From positions 1 to 17,564 of the forward strand of contig CASEEB010000013.1 of NCBI GenBank assembly GCA_949286815.1: DNA of 17,564 bases. Direction: 5' to 3'. The DNA comes from an uncultured Eubacteriales bacterium (GTDB lineage: Bacteria; Bacillota; Clostridia; Oscillospirales; CAG-272). Of this stretch, positions 1 to 6,349 are shown in pieces (within the stretch, counting starts at the first letter, position 1; each line of letters opens with the position of its first letter). The position numbers and the translations under genes are program-made. The notes beneath the pieces were generated by a model. That model had not been told where the DNA came from. It made no database searches and saw nothing but the letters and a program-made list of their open reading frames with translations.

Positions 1-467
1 GTGGTAAATCGGGGACACTGATACCGCTCGAAAAACCAGAATGCGCCTTTATCGTCTGTCACCATCTCCATGCCCTCATCACTCAGACGGGGACAAATCA
101 CATCTTCACGTGCATACAGCTCTCCGCTGGCTTCATTACCATAGACCCAAACCACACCGATGGCAGAGGCGGGAAAGTCCACATGGTCCAAGCCTTCCGG
201 TATATCAGTATCGGATTTTGTGAACATCCCGATCCAATATTGAAAGGGTTCGCCATCTTTGTAGCGCATAAGTCCGATTGTAGCGCCGCTGTCCTCGAAG
301 AATTCATTTTTTCCGGCAGATGCTTCGATTTTATCGAACAATCCGCTTTCAAAGGCTTCTCCCCATTTTGCACCGAAGGTGCCGTTTACACGGTCACTGT
401 CGCCGTAACGTATGCCAATAAACCGAACGGCGGGCAACTCCTGCCTGTAAATTCGTTTGATTTCCAT
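1..467 (-). CDS. GyrI-like effector-binding domain protein, partial
   Basis: A reading frame starts at the ATG complementary to 465-467 and stays open to the left edge, giving 155 codons with no stop; only the last few residues are probably missing. The start is supported by AAAGGAGAA about 5 bases upstream. The protein opens MEIKRIYRQELPAVRFIGIRYG and continues with a VNGTFGAKWGEAFESG stretch, a pattern I recognise from GyrI-like (AraC effector-binding / BmrR C-terminal) small-molecule-binding proteins. These stand-alone domains of about 155-165 residues are thought to bind hydrophobic or cationic ligands; there is no DNA-binding domain here and no signal peptide, so it should be cytoplasmic. 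It is the last minus-strand gene in the window, about 200 bp downstream of lacZ, and no function in sugar use is implied. Family assignment is from recalled sequence pattern only. Confidence 0.7.
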   Translation of the reverse strand, partial: MEIKRIYRQELPAVRFIGIRYGDSDRVNGTFGAKWGEAFESGLFDKIEASAGKNEFFEDSGATIGLMRYKDGEPFQYWIGMFTKSDTDIPEGLDHVDFPASAIGVVWVYGNEASGELYAREDVICPRLSDEGMEMVTDDKGAFWFFERYQCPRFT

Positions 468-510
468 GTTTTTCTCCTTTACATATATTGCCTTTTTGGA
501 CTTCTTTATG

Positions 511-666
511 TTACATATTGTCAATCATCCGAGCATAGAACCTCTCGGTACATTTTCTCCAATAGAGTAATATGAGATTTACCTGTGACAGAATTATATT
601 CTCAGCTTCCCATCCTGTTTCTGTTTCATTCTTTGACCGATAGTTTTTCAGGAGAACTTTATAAAC
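511..666 (-). pseudogene. Possible remnant of a coding region upstream of the GyrI-like gene
   Basis: On the minus strand there are 51 sense codons between an in-frame TAG (667-669) and a TAA (511-513). There is no ATG, GTG or TTG near its beginning; the only Met codons are among the last five residues. The translation has a protein-like make-up, with a C-terminal stretch NLILLYWRKCTERFYARMID that could be an amphipathic helix. Its stop lies about 40 bases before the GyrI-like start, as expected for an upstream operon partner that has lost its beginning. It could equally be a chance open frame; 51 codons is not long enough to decide. Confidence 0.2.
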
Positions 667-674
667 CTACTGTT

Positions 675-3600
675 TTAAAAATTTTTTCCCAGCTCTTCAA
701 ACGGGTCAATATTCGTGATATTAGCGGGCATTATTCTGATTGAAAAATCAAATTCTTTTTCATCGAATCGCCATTTTTCATTGAGTTCGGGTCCGCAGGA
801 ATTTGAGCCGATACCGTTTTGTCTGTAGTCGAGATTTATTACAGTGTCGGTCAAAGGAACGAGCTCGTAGTCGTGAGCGGTTTCGGTGAGCTGCTTCGGA
901 GTGAAATGAGAGCAGTTAAAGCTGAAATCCGAGTTTATCTTGGAGAATAACAATCCGTGTCCGGTAAGGTCGCATACGTAAGCCCATTTCGTATCCGCGT
1001 GAGCCATGTTTTCCTGCGGACGGACATAGTGTTCAAAATGATTAGATACGGTTGTCTCAAACAAACCCTGATATGACGCATAATGTTTGTCTATGTAGCT
1101 TTCAACAGGACCTCTTCCGAAGTATGAAAGTTTTTCACAGCCTTCCGGCATATTGAACTGAAAACCGAAGCGGGGAAGCATGGGAAGATTCTGACGTACT
1201 GACGCGTGACATTCGATAATTAAGCCGCCTTCCGCGAAAAATCTGTATGTTATATTCAGCTTCAATATGGGAGGAAACGCAAAAGATACAAGAGACAGGG
1301 AGCATGTCACGTTGATATATGCTTTGTTTACTTCGGCGATGTCGCAGGAATAGCATTTTATGTCGGTTTTGTCATAACCGGAGTTCATCCATTGATATTT
1401 TATATTTCTGTCGTTGTCGGTAGGAGCTCTCCAAATTACGGGTGTAATCGGTGTGGAGAGCATTTCTTTGCCGCTGTCTGTTATTGAGGTTATAAGACCG
1501 CTGATTTTATCAATTGTATATGAGGTATTTGAGGTTTTTATTGTTATCTTATCGCCGTTGTCGTTCGCGTATATCGAGTAGTAAGGAGAAAGCCAAGCCG
1601 ACATATCTATTTTATTATTTTCTTCGCACAGGGCAATCTGTTCAAATCCGACTTCATAGCCGCATTTGCTCCATGGGGTATCGCAGTTCTGAACCATTGA
1701 GACGTACAGGTAAACATACCCGCCGTGAGAAGCCGCGTCTTTCAGGTCAAGTTGAAATTCCCCGGATTCTTGAGGTAAAATGCCAGGCGCCGAAATAATG
1801 CCTTGCTTTATGGTTTTTCCGTTTCTTTGGATTTTCCAGATCAGGTCAAGGTCGGAAAGCGACTTAAAATATCTCAGGTTTTTAACCGAGAGCTTTCCGT
1901 CATCGCAAAGTGAAACAGAGAAAGGTTTTATAATGTTTTTATATTCGAGCAGTCCGGTGTGAGGCCGGCGGTCGGGGTATACAAGACCGTCTACGCAGAA
2001 GTTACCGTCGTTTTGTATATTGCCGCAGTCTCCGCCGTAAATATACTGCGGGTCAGCATATATGTTTTTTCCCGTAGCTACCGAGTGGTCGGTAAACTCC
2101 CACACACAGCCGCCGAAAAATCCGTCATGCTTATATATGAGGTCCCAATATTCCTTAAGACAACCGGGACCGTTTCCCATAGCGTGTGAATATTCGCACA
2201 GGAAAAGCGGCTTTGTGTAAACGCTTCGGTTAAAGTAATCGTCTTCTATTGACTTTGGCGAGGGGTACATGCGGCTTTCGATATCGATATAGTCGCATTC
2301 GAGCGAGCTACCTATTTCGGCGTCGCTTTTATCCTTTAATTCTCCGTAAAGTTTGTCATTCTGCCTTCTCGACGCGTCTTCGCTATGCACGATACATCCC
2401 GGCATACGGCTGTGGAAATAATCCGCCATTGCCCGATGGTTTCTGCCCACGCCGGATTCATTGCCTACCGACCACATGATGACACAGGGGTGATTTTTAT
2501 CGCGCTCAAACATTCTGCGTGCTCTGTCAAGGTAAGCCTCTGTCCATTCCTCACTGTCGGTCAGCAAGTCCCAATTGCCGGCGACTGCGCATCCGTGAGT
2601 TTCTATATCTGTTTCATCCACAACATAAAAACCTAACTTGTCACACATACAGAGGAAGCGCGGATCGTTGGGGTAGTGGCTTGTGCGGATGGTATTTATG
2701 TTGTGACGTTTCATGATATACAAATCTTCAAGCATATGGTAAGGGGGAGTAGCGCTTCCGAGAATCGGGTGACTGTCATGCCGGTTTACTCCCTTTGCCT
2801 TTACCTTTTGACCGTTGATGTAGAGAACATTTCCGATTATTTTGACTTTTCTGAATCCTACGAAAAGGCAGATATGCTCATTTCCGCAGTTTACAATGAG
2901 GGAATACAGCTGAGGGTCTTCATCACTCCACAAATCGGGATTGCTTACAAGGAAATCTATTTTGCCCTCGCCGTCGATTTCTGTATGCCCGGATTCGATT
3001 AGCATTCCGTTGGGGCGGATAAGCTTATAATCAATCACGGCTTTTCCGTTCAGCTTTATATATGTGGGGCAATCTCCGTTCCGAAAATCCTCGCTGAGCA
3101 CCGGACGTGAATATATATCGGTTATGTGTGTTTTATCCCGCAGCAGGAGATATACTTCTCTGAAAATTCCGGAAAGTCTTATTTTGTCCTGGTCTTCAAG
3201 GTATGTACCGTCGCACCATTTAAGCACAAGGACTTTGACGGTATTGATTCCTTCCCGAAGAAAACCCGATATATCAAGTTCGCTTGTCATATGACTCACC
3301 TGACTGTAGCCCGCGAACCTGTCATTGACAAAGAGATAAAAGCAGGAATCGACGCCCTCAAAATTAATGTAGATACTCTTTTTCAGCATATCAGGGTGAA
3401 TGTAAATATTTCGCATGTAAAGACCGCAGGGATTTTTGTCCGGGACATAAGGAGGATCCGCAGGAATAGGATATGGTGTATTGACATATTGAGGTGTGTC
3501 ATATCCCTTGTTCAAATTGCATTGCCAGCTCATCGGGACCGTAATTTTGTCTGAATCCGCACATCCGGGTGAATATGATTCCATATCGTTGACATCCGAT

Positions 3601-3779
3601 AATGAGGAAAAATACCTGAAATCCCATTCGCCGCATAGGGAAATAAAGTTTTCGCTGTTTCCGCGTATATCGCTCAAAGCGGCTTCTTCGCTCTGATAGG
3701 GGATGAAATAAGCCCGCGGTTCCTCACATCCCACATGAAGGACAGAGGGTGACAAGTGATAATCGTATTTGAAGTTCAT
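675..3779 (-). CDS. lacZ: Beta-galactosidase, glycoside hydrolase family 2 (LacZ type)
   Basis: This 1034-residue protein matches the usual length of LacZ-type GH2 enzymes, which hydrolyse terminal beta-galactosides such as lactose with retention of configuration. Domains in order: N-terminal jelly-roll (about 1-215), first Ig-like domain (about 216-325), TIM barrel (about 326-625), second Ig-like domain, then the C-terminal beta-sandwich domain of large LacZ enzymes. Visible motifs are GVNRHDSHP (330-338), DETDIETHG, the acid/base Glu441 in WSVGNESG, and the nucleophile Glu529 in FLCEYSHAMGNG. There is no signal peptide, so it should be cytoplasmic. The start is fixed by alignment with the family beginning (LHVGCEEPRAYFIPY), yet no normal Shine-Dalgarno lies in front of it; see the leader feature. 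It is divergent from the rsuA-glycosidase operon. The gene appears intact, but the true substrate could be another beta-galactoside or related sugar. Confidence 0.93.
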   Translation of the reverse strand: MNFKYDYHLSPSVLHVGCEEPRAYFIPYQSEEAALSDIRGNSENFISLCGEWDFRYFSSLSDVNDMESYSPGCADSDKITVPMSWQCNLNKGYDTPQYVNTPYPIPADPPYVPDKNPCGLYMRNIYIHPDMLKKSIYINFEGVDSCFYLFVNDRFAGYSQVSHMTSELDISGFLREGINTVKVLVLKWCDGTYLEDQDKIRLSGIFREVYLLLRDKTHITDIYSRPVLSEDFRNGDCPTYIKLNGKAVIDYKLIRPNGMLIESGHTEIDGEGKIDFLVSNPDLWSDEDPQLYSLIVNCGNEHICLFVGFRKVKIIGNVLYINGQKVKAKGVNRHDSHPILGSATPPYHMLEDLYIMKRHNINTIRTSHYPNDPRFLCMCDKLGFYVVDETDIETHGCAVAGNWDLLTDSEEWTEAYLDRARRMFERDKNHPCVIMWSVGNESGVGRNHRAMADYFHSRMPGCIVHSEDASRRQNDKLYGELKDKSDAEIGSSLECDYIDIESRMYPSPKSIEDDYFNRSVYTKPLFLCEYSHAMGNGPGCLKEYWDLIYKHDGFFGGCVWEFTDHSVATGKNIYADPQYIYGGDCGNIQNDGNFCVDGLVYPDRRPHTGLLEYKNIIKPFSVSLCDDGKLSVKNLRYFKSLSDLDLIWKIQRNGKTIKQGIISAPGILPQESGEFQLDLKDAASHGGYVYLYVSMVQNCDTPWSKCGYEVGFEQIALCEENNKIDMSAWLSPYYSIYANDNGDKITIKTSNTSYTIDKISGLITSITDSGKEMLSTPITPVIWRAPTDNDRNIKYQWMNSGYDKTDIKCYSCDIAEVNKAYINVTCSLSLVSFAFPPILKLNITYRFFAEGGLIIECHASVRQNLPMLPRFGFQFNMPEGCEKLSYFGRGPVESYIDKHYASYQGLFETTVSNHFEHYVRPQENMAHADTKWAYVCDLTGHGLLFSKINSDFSFNCSHFTPKQLTETAHDYELVPLTDTVINLDYRQNGIGSNSCGPELNEKWRFDEKEFDFSIRIMPANITNIDPFEELGKNF

Positions 3780-3785
3780 TTTTTT

Positions 3786-3820
3786 GTATAAGGGGAAATA
3801 TGCCCCGCCTTTCTTTATAC
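3786..3820 (-). promoter_or_regulatory. Structured lacZ 5' leader (bulged hairpin before the start codon)
   Basis: In the lacZ mRNA sense, GUAUAA (from 3820-3815) pairs with UUAUAC (3791-3786) and GGGG (3806-3803) pairs with CCCC (3795-3792), leaving a 7-base loop and an 8-base bulge AGAAAGGC on the 5' side. The only Shine-Dalgarno-like bases of the leader are in this bulge, about 28 bases from the AUG when unfolded; folding would bring them much nearer. The stem ends six bases before the AUG. The pairing is directly visible; a role in translation is inference. Confidence 0.45.
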
Positions 3821-3841
3821 TTGAATTTCGGTTTATGTCTG

Positions 3842-3859
3842 TATGCTAATTTTAGCATA
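3842..3859. promoter_or_regulatory. Palindromic operator candidate over the lacZ -10 box
   Basis: TATGCTAA and TTAGCATA are perfect inverted 8-bp arms around a TT centre. The site covers the lacZ -10 hexamer and the predicted start point, the classic position for a repressor of a sugar-catabolic gene. No regulator gene lies next to it, so the protein that binds is unknown. Confidence 0.5.
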
Positions 3860-3877
3860 TTTTATTTATATAGTCAA
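3849..3877 (-). promoter_or_regulatory. Sigma-A-type promoter of lacZ
   Basis: On the minus strand TTGACT (3877-3872) and TAAAAT (3854-3849) are separated by exactly 17 bases. The predicted start of transcription is near 3842, giving a leader of about 62 bases before the lacZ ATG. The -10 box is embedded in the palindrome at 3842-3859, which suggests repression by steric block. Confidence 0.65.
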
Positions 3878-3965
3878 GCGGAATTGCATTGGGTTTTATG
3901 TACAAATTATTGATTGCGTTTTTGTGGATTATGACGGTTTTGATTTTTTTGAGAAAAAATTTCAG

Positions 3966-3975
3966 AAACCGGTTT
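3966..3975. promoter_or_regulatory. AAACCGGTTT palindrome, LacI-family-like operator candidate
   Basis: A perfect 10-bp palindrome with a central CG, the layout typical of LacI/GalR-family operators, overlaps the first bases of the -35 box (3973-3978) of the plus-strand promoter. A second ACCGGT core occurs at 4037-4042, 69 bp away centre to centre, downstream of the predicted start point. Binding by any regulator is inference. Confidence 0.35.
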
Positions 3976-4001
3976 ACAAACCATTCAAATAATGCTATAC
4001 T
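3973..4001 (+). promoter_or_regulatory. Sigma-A-type promoter for the rsuA-glycosidase operon
   Basis: TTTACA (3973-3978) and TATACT (3996-4001) are 17 bases apart, close to consensus. Transcription would start near 4008, leaving a leader of about 218 bases before the rsuA start. A further TTGACA occurs at 4151-4156 but has no convincing -10 at the right distance. Confidence 0.6.
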
Positions 4002-4059
4002 AATTTAAATTTGGTGTGTTCAAAAGCTGTAAACAGACCGGTACAGGAGGTTTTTAGAA

Positions 4060-4149
4060 ATTTGCATTAAACTCTCTTGTAATAATGAATTATTCACAGA
4101 AGTTTATATGAGAAAAACAATTGATAATGAAGATGATATTTCAAATTAA
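4060..4149 (+). other. Leader open frame behind a consensus Shine-Dalgarno with no canonical start
   Basis: A perfect AGGAGG (4045-4050) stands in the leader of the rsuA transcript. The only canonical start close behind it (TTG at 4062) meets a stop after two codons. Another frame is open for 29 codons from an ATT at 4060, nine bases after the Shine-Dalgarno, to TAA at 4147-4149. ATT is a very rare start codon. This may be a leader peptide, the remains of a lost gene, or chance. I recognise no family in the translation. Confidence 0.2.
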
Positions 4150-4225
4150 TTGACAAATTTTATTTTGACCGAATACGGTATTACATATGTTGTACATTTT
4201 TAAAATTTATAAGGAGGCCATACTG

Positions 4226-4930
4226 TTGAGACTTGATAAGTTTTTGACAGACGCGGGAGTCGCGACCAGAACAGAGGCGGCAAGGGCGGCAAGAGAGGGA
4301 AAAATCAGTGTAAACAACATTATAATCAGAAAATCGGGTACTCATGTAGATCCTGTCTGCGACAAGATCATTTACTGTGGAAATGTCGTAACCTATCGTG
4401 AGTTCACATATATAATGCTGAATAAACCCGAAGGCTATGTAAGCTCAACCGATGACCCTAAATCCCCCAATGTTTTGATGCTCCTGCCCGAACAGCTGCG
4501 CAGGGTAGGACTTTTTCCGTGCGGGCGTCTTGATAAAAATACTGTGGGTCTTTTGCTGCTTACAAACAACGGTCCGCTGTCTCATAAGCTGCTGGCGCCG
4601 AAAAGCCATGTTGAGAAAAAATATCGCTTCCGCGTTTCCGACGTGTTGTCCGCGGAGGATATAGACAGACTTGAGTCGGGAGTGGATATAGGCGGATATG
4701 TTACCGCACCGTGCAGAATTGAAATGCTGGGAGAGAATGAGGGATTCATAGCTATTACAGAGGGAAAGTATCATCAGATAAAACTGATGATGTCGGCGGC
4801 AGGAACGCACATAACCTTTCTCGAAAGGGTTTCGTTCGGTCCGCTTGAGCTTGACAATTCTCTTGAAAGAGGAAGCTGGCGCTACCTCAGTGAAAATGAG
4901 CAGAGTCTTATTGAAAACGCAATGCGTTGA
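4226..4930 (+). CDS. rsuA: RsuA-family 16S rRNA pseudouridine synthase
   Basis: The protein would convert a specific uridine of 16S rRNA (position 516 in E. coli RsuA) to pseudouridine during small-subunit assembly in the cytoplasm. I chose the TTG at 4226, giving 234 residues, because AAGGAGG (4211-4217) sits 8 bases before it and because the family begins MRLDKFL; an ATG at 4187 would add 13 unrelated residues and lie upstream of that ribosome binding site. Residues 1-45 form an S4 RNA-binding domain. The catalytic Asp103 is in CGRLDKNTVGLLLLTNNG, and EGKYHQIKLMM matches the RsuA-type C-terminal motif rather than RluA/RluD. It is first in a probable operon with two glycosidases, a partnership with no obvious functional logic. 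The exact uridine modified cannot be told from sequence alone. Confidence 0.88.
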   Translation: MRLDKFLTDAGVATRTEAARAAREGKISVNNIIIRKSGTHVDPVCDKIIYCGNVVTYREFTYIMLNKPEGYVSSTDDPKSPNVLMLLPEQLRRVGLFPCGRLDKNTVGLLLLTNNGPLSHKLLAPKSHVEKKYRFRVSDVLSAEDIDRLESGVDIGGYVTAPCRIEMLGENEGFIAITEGKYHQIKLMMSAAGTHITFLERVSFGPLELDNSLERGSWRYLSENEQSLIENAMR

Positions 4931-5005
4931 TAAAGATGTGTGACGGATTTAATTTGCGTTATTTGAAAGCCACGGGATTAAATAAGATAAATATATACAA
5001 TCAAT

Positions 5006-5018
5006 GCCGCGCAGCGGC
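5006..5018 (+). promoter_or_regulatory. Small GC hairpin next to the Shine-Dalgarno of the 5038 gene
   Basis: GCCGC and GCGGC are perfect 5-bp arms around GCA. The stem ends 2 bases before AAAGGA (5021-5026), the presumed ribosome binding site of the following gene. Such a stem could insulate or modulate ribosome entry. A similar arrangement stands before spoIVA. Confidence 0.3.
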
Positions 5019-5037
5019 GGAAAGGAACAATTATATT

Positions 5038-6300
5038 ATGAAAAAAACAAACAGATTTCCCATTTGTTATTGGTGCGGAATACCGCATAAATTTCTGCGT
5101 ACACCGGACGGGAAAATAGACCGCAGCCGTGTGGAGGAAATGAAAGAGGCGGGTATAAATCTTATTGATTCGATGTATTCTCCCGAGGAGAACAAGGAAA
5201 TGCTGAAAATCGCCGAGGAAATGGGGCTTGATGTTATTGTGTATGACAGCAGGATATCTGACGCGATAAAAGATTCCGACAAAAGAAGAGAACTGTTGTT
5301 TGCGGTCGCTGACGATTACAAGGATTATCCCGCGCTGTTTTCGTATCATATTGTTGACGAGCCTACAAGCGCTATGTTTGAAACGCTTGCCGATGTCAGA
5401 AAAATTCTGGGTGAGGCAGACCCGGAGCATGAAGCATACATAAATCTTTTCCCCAACTACGCCTCTCCGGAGCAGCTCGGAAACGCCACGTATGCGGAAC
5501 ACATAGAGGAATATATTAAAACGGTTAATCCCGAAATCGTAAGTTATGACCACTATCATTTTATTAAGGGAGAACCGGTGCCGCATCCCGAAATAGAGGA
5601 TGAAAGGGAGCGGATGATTTTTGAGTCGGCTTGCTCAAAGGTTGAAAGAGCCGGGTTTTTCGACAATTTTGAAATTGTAAGGGAAATTTGTCTGAAATAC
5701 AATGTTCCGTATATGATAATCGTGCTTGTTGTCGAACACGGTCCGTACAGAAATCTGACCGAGGCGGAAATACGCTGGGAGGTATTTCAGTCGCTCGCGT
5801 ACGGAACCGAAAGAATGTGTTATTTTACATATTGGACGCCCGGTGTCGACAACGCGGACAGCGACAGCTTTTGGCATTGGAAAAACGGAATGATCTCCAA
5901 AGACGGTGAAAGAACAGAGCATTACTACATGATTAAGGAAATAAATGCCGAACTTTCAAAGATGGGAGATGCGCTCATGAATAAGAAGAGCATCGGCGTA
6001 TTCCACACAAACAGCGCTCCCGAGACCAAAACAAGACTTTTTGACAGTTTCGGCGCGGTCAAAGCTATACACGGGGATGATATGACAGTCGGATTTTTTG
6101 AGGGAGGATATGCGGTCTTTGCGAATAAGAGCTACGAAAAAGAGTGCAACGCCGATATTTTCACGGACAGCATGATTGAGATTTTTGATACGGAATCCTC
6201 TGAGTGGATAGCGGTTGAGTCGGTTGACGGTAAATATTCGCTTTCTCTCGATCTCGGCGACGGATTGCTGGTTCATTTCTTGGAAAAGATAAAAATTTAA
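5038..6300 (+). CDS. Putative clan-A glycoside hydrolase, GH42-like TIM barrel
   Basis: I chose the ATG at 5038 (420 residues), with AAAGGA at 5021-5026; the frame is open back to 4927 but those extra 37 codons lack a ribosome binding site and a domain-like sequence. No signal peptide is visible, so it should be cytoplasmic. The first 310 or so residues read as a TIM barrel with alternating strands and helices. Glu108 in YHIVDEPT fits the acid/base position at the end of strand 4, where GH42 enzymes usually have Asn-Glu; here Asn is Asp. Glu233 in VVEHGPYR, followed by EVFQSLAYGTERMCYFTYW, resembles the GH42 nucleophile and strand-8 segment. Residues 320-420 look like a small beta-sandwich. 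At 420 residues it is much shorter than typical GH42 enzymes (about 650-690). It lies 107 bp after rsuA and 49 bp before a GH13-like gene. Substrate unknown; the family assignment is inference. Confidence 0.55.
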   Translation: MKKTNRFPICYWCGIPHKFLRTPDGKIDRSRVEEMKEAGINLIDSMYSPEENKEMLKIAEEMGLDVIVYDSRISDAIKDSDKRRELLFAVADDYKDYPALFSYHIVDEPTSAMFETLADVRKILGEADPEHEAYINLFPNYASPEQLGNATYAEHIEEYIKTVNPEIVSYDHYHFIKGEPVPHPEIEDERERMIFESACSKVERAGFFDNFEIVREICLKYNVPYMIIVLVVEHGPYRNLTEAEIRWEVFQSLAYGTERMCYFTYWTPGVDNADSDSFWHWKNGMISKDGERTEHYYMIKEINAELSKMGDALMNKKSIGVFHTNSAPETKTRLFDSFGAVKAIHGDDMTVGFFEGGYAVFANKSYEKECNADIFTDSMIEIFDTESSEWIAVESVDGKYSLSLDLGDGLLVHFLEKIKI

Positions 6301-6349
6301 ATTTTTGTTTGAAGAATCCGGGGTAACGGCACCTGAAAGGTAAAGAATC

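Noticed and set aside
519..524. TTGACA (minus strand) as a promoter for the GyrI-like gene
   Set aside because: No acceptable -10 occurs 15-19 bases downstream, so a promoter cannot be supported here.
4187..4225. ATG at 4187 as the start of rsuA
   Set aside because: It lies upstream of the AAGGAGG site and would add 13 residues unlike the family; the TTG at 4226 has correct spacing and gives the expected MRLDKFL beginning.
4927..5037. N-terminal extension of the GH42-like gene, overlapping the rsuA stop
   Set aside because: The frame is open, but no ribosome binding site precedes its TTG/ATG codons and the extension does not look like a domain; ATG 5038 has AAAGGA in front.
4978..5586. Minus-strand 202-codon open frame opposite the GH42-like gene
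   Set aside because: Composition is unlike a folded protein and no ribosome binding site or family motif is seen; the plus-strand frame is better supported.
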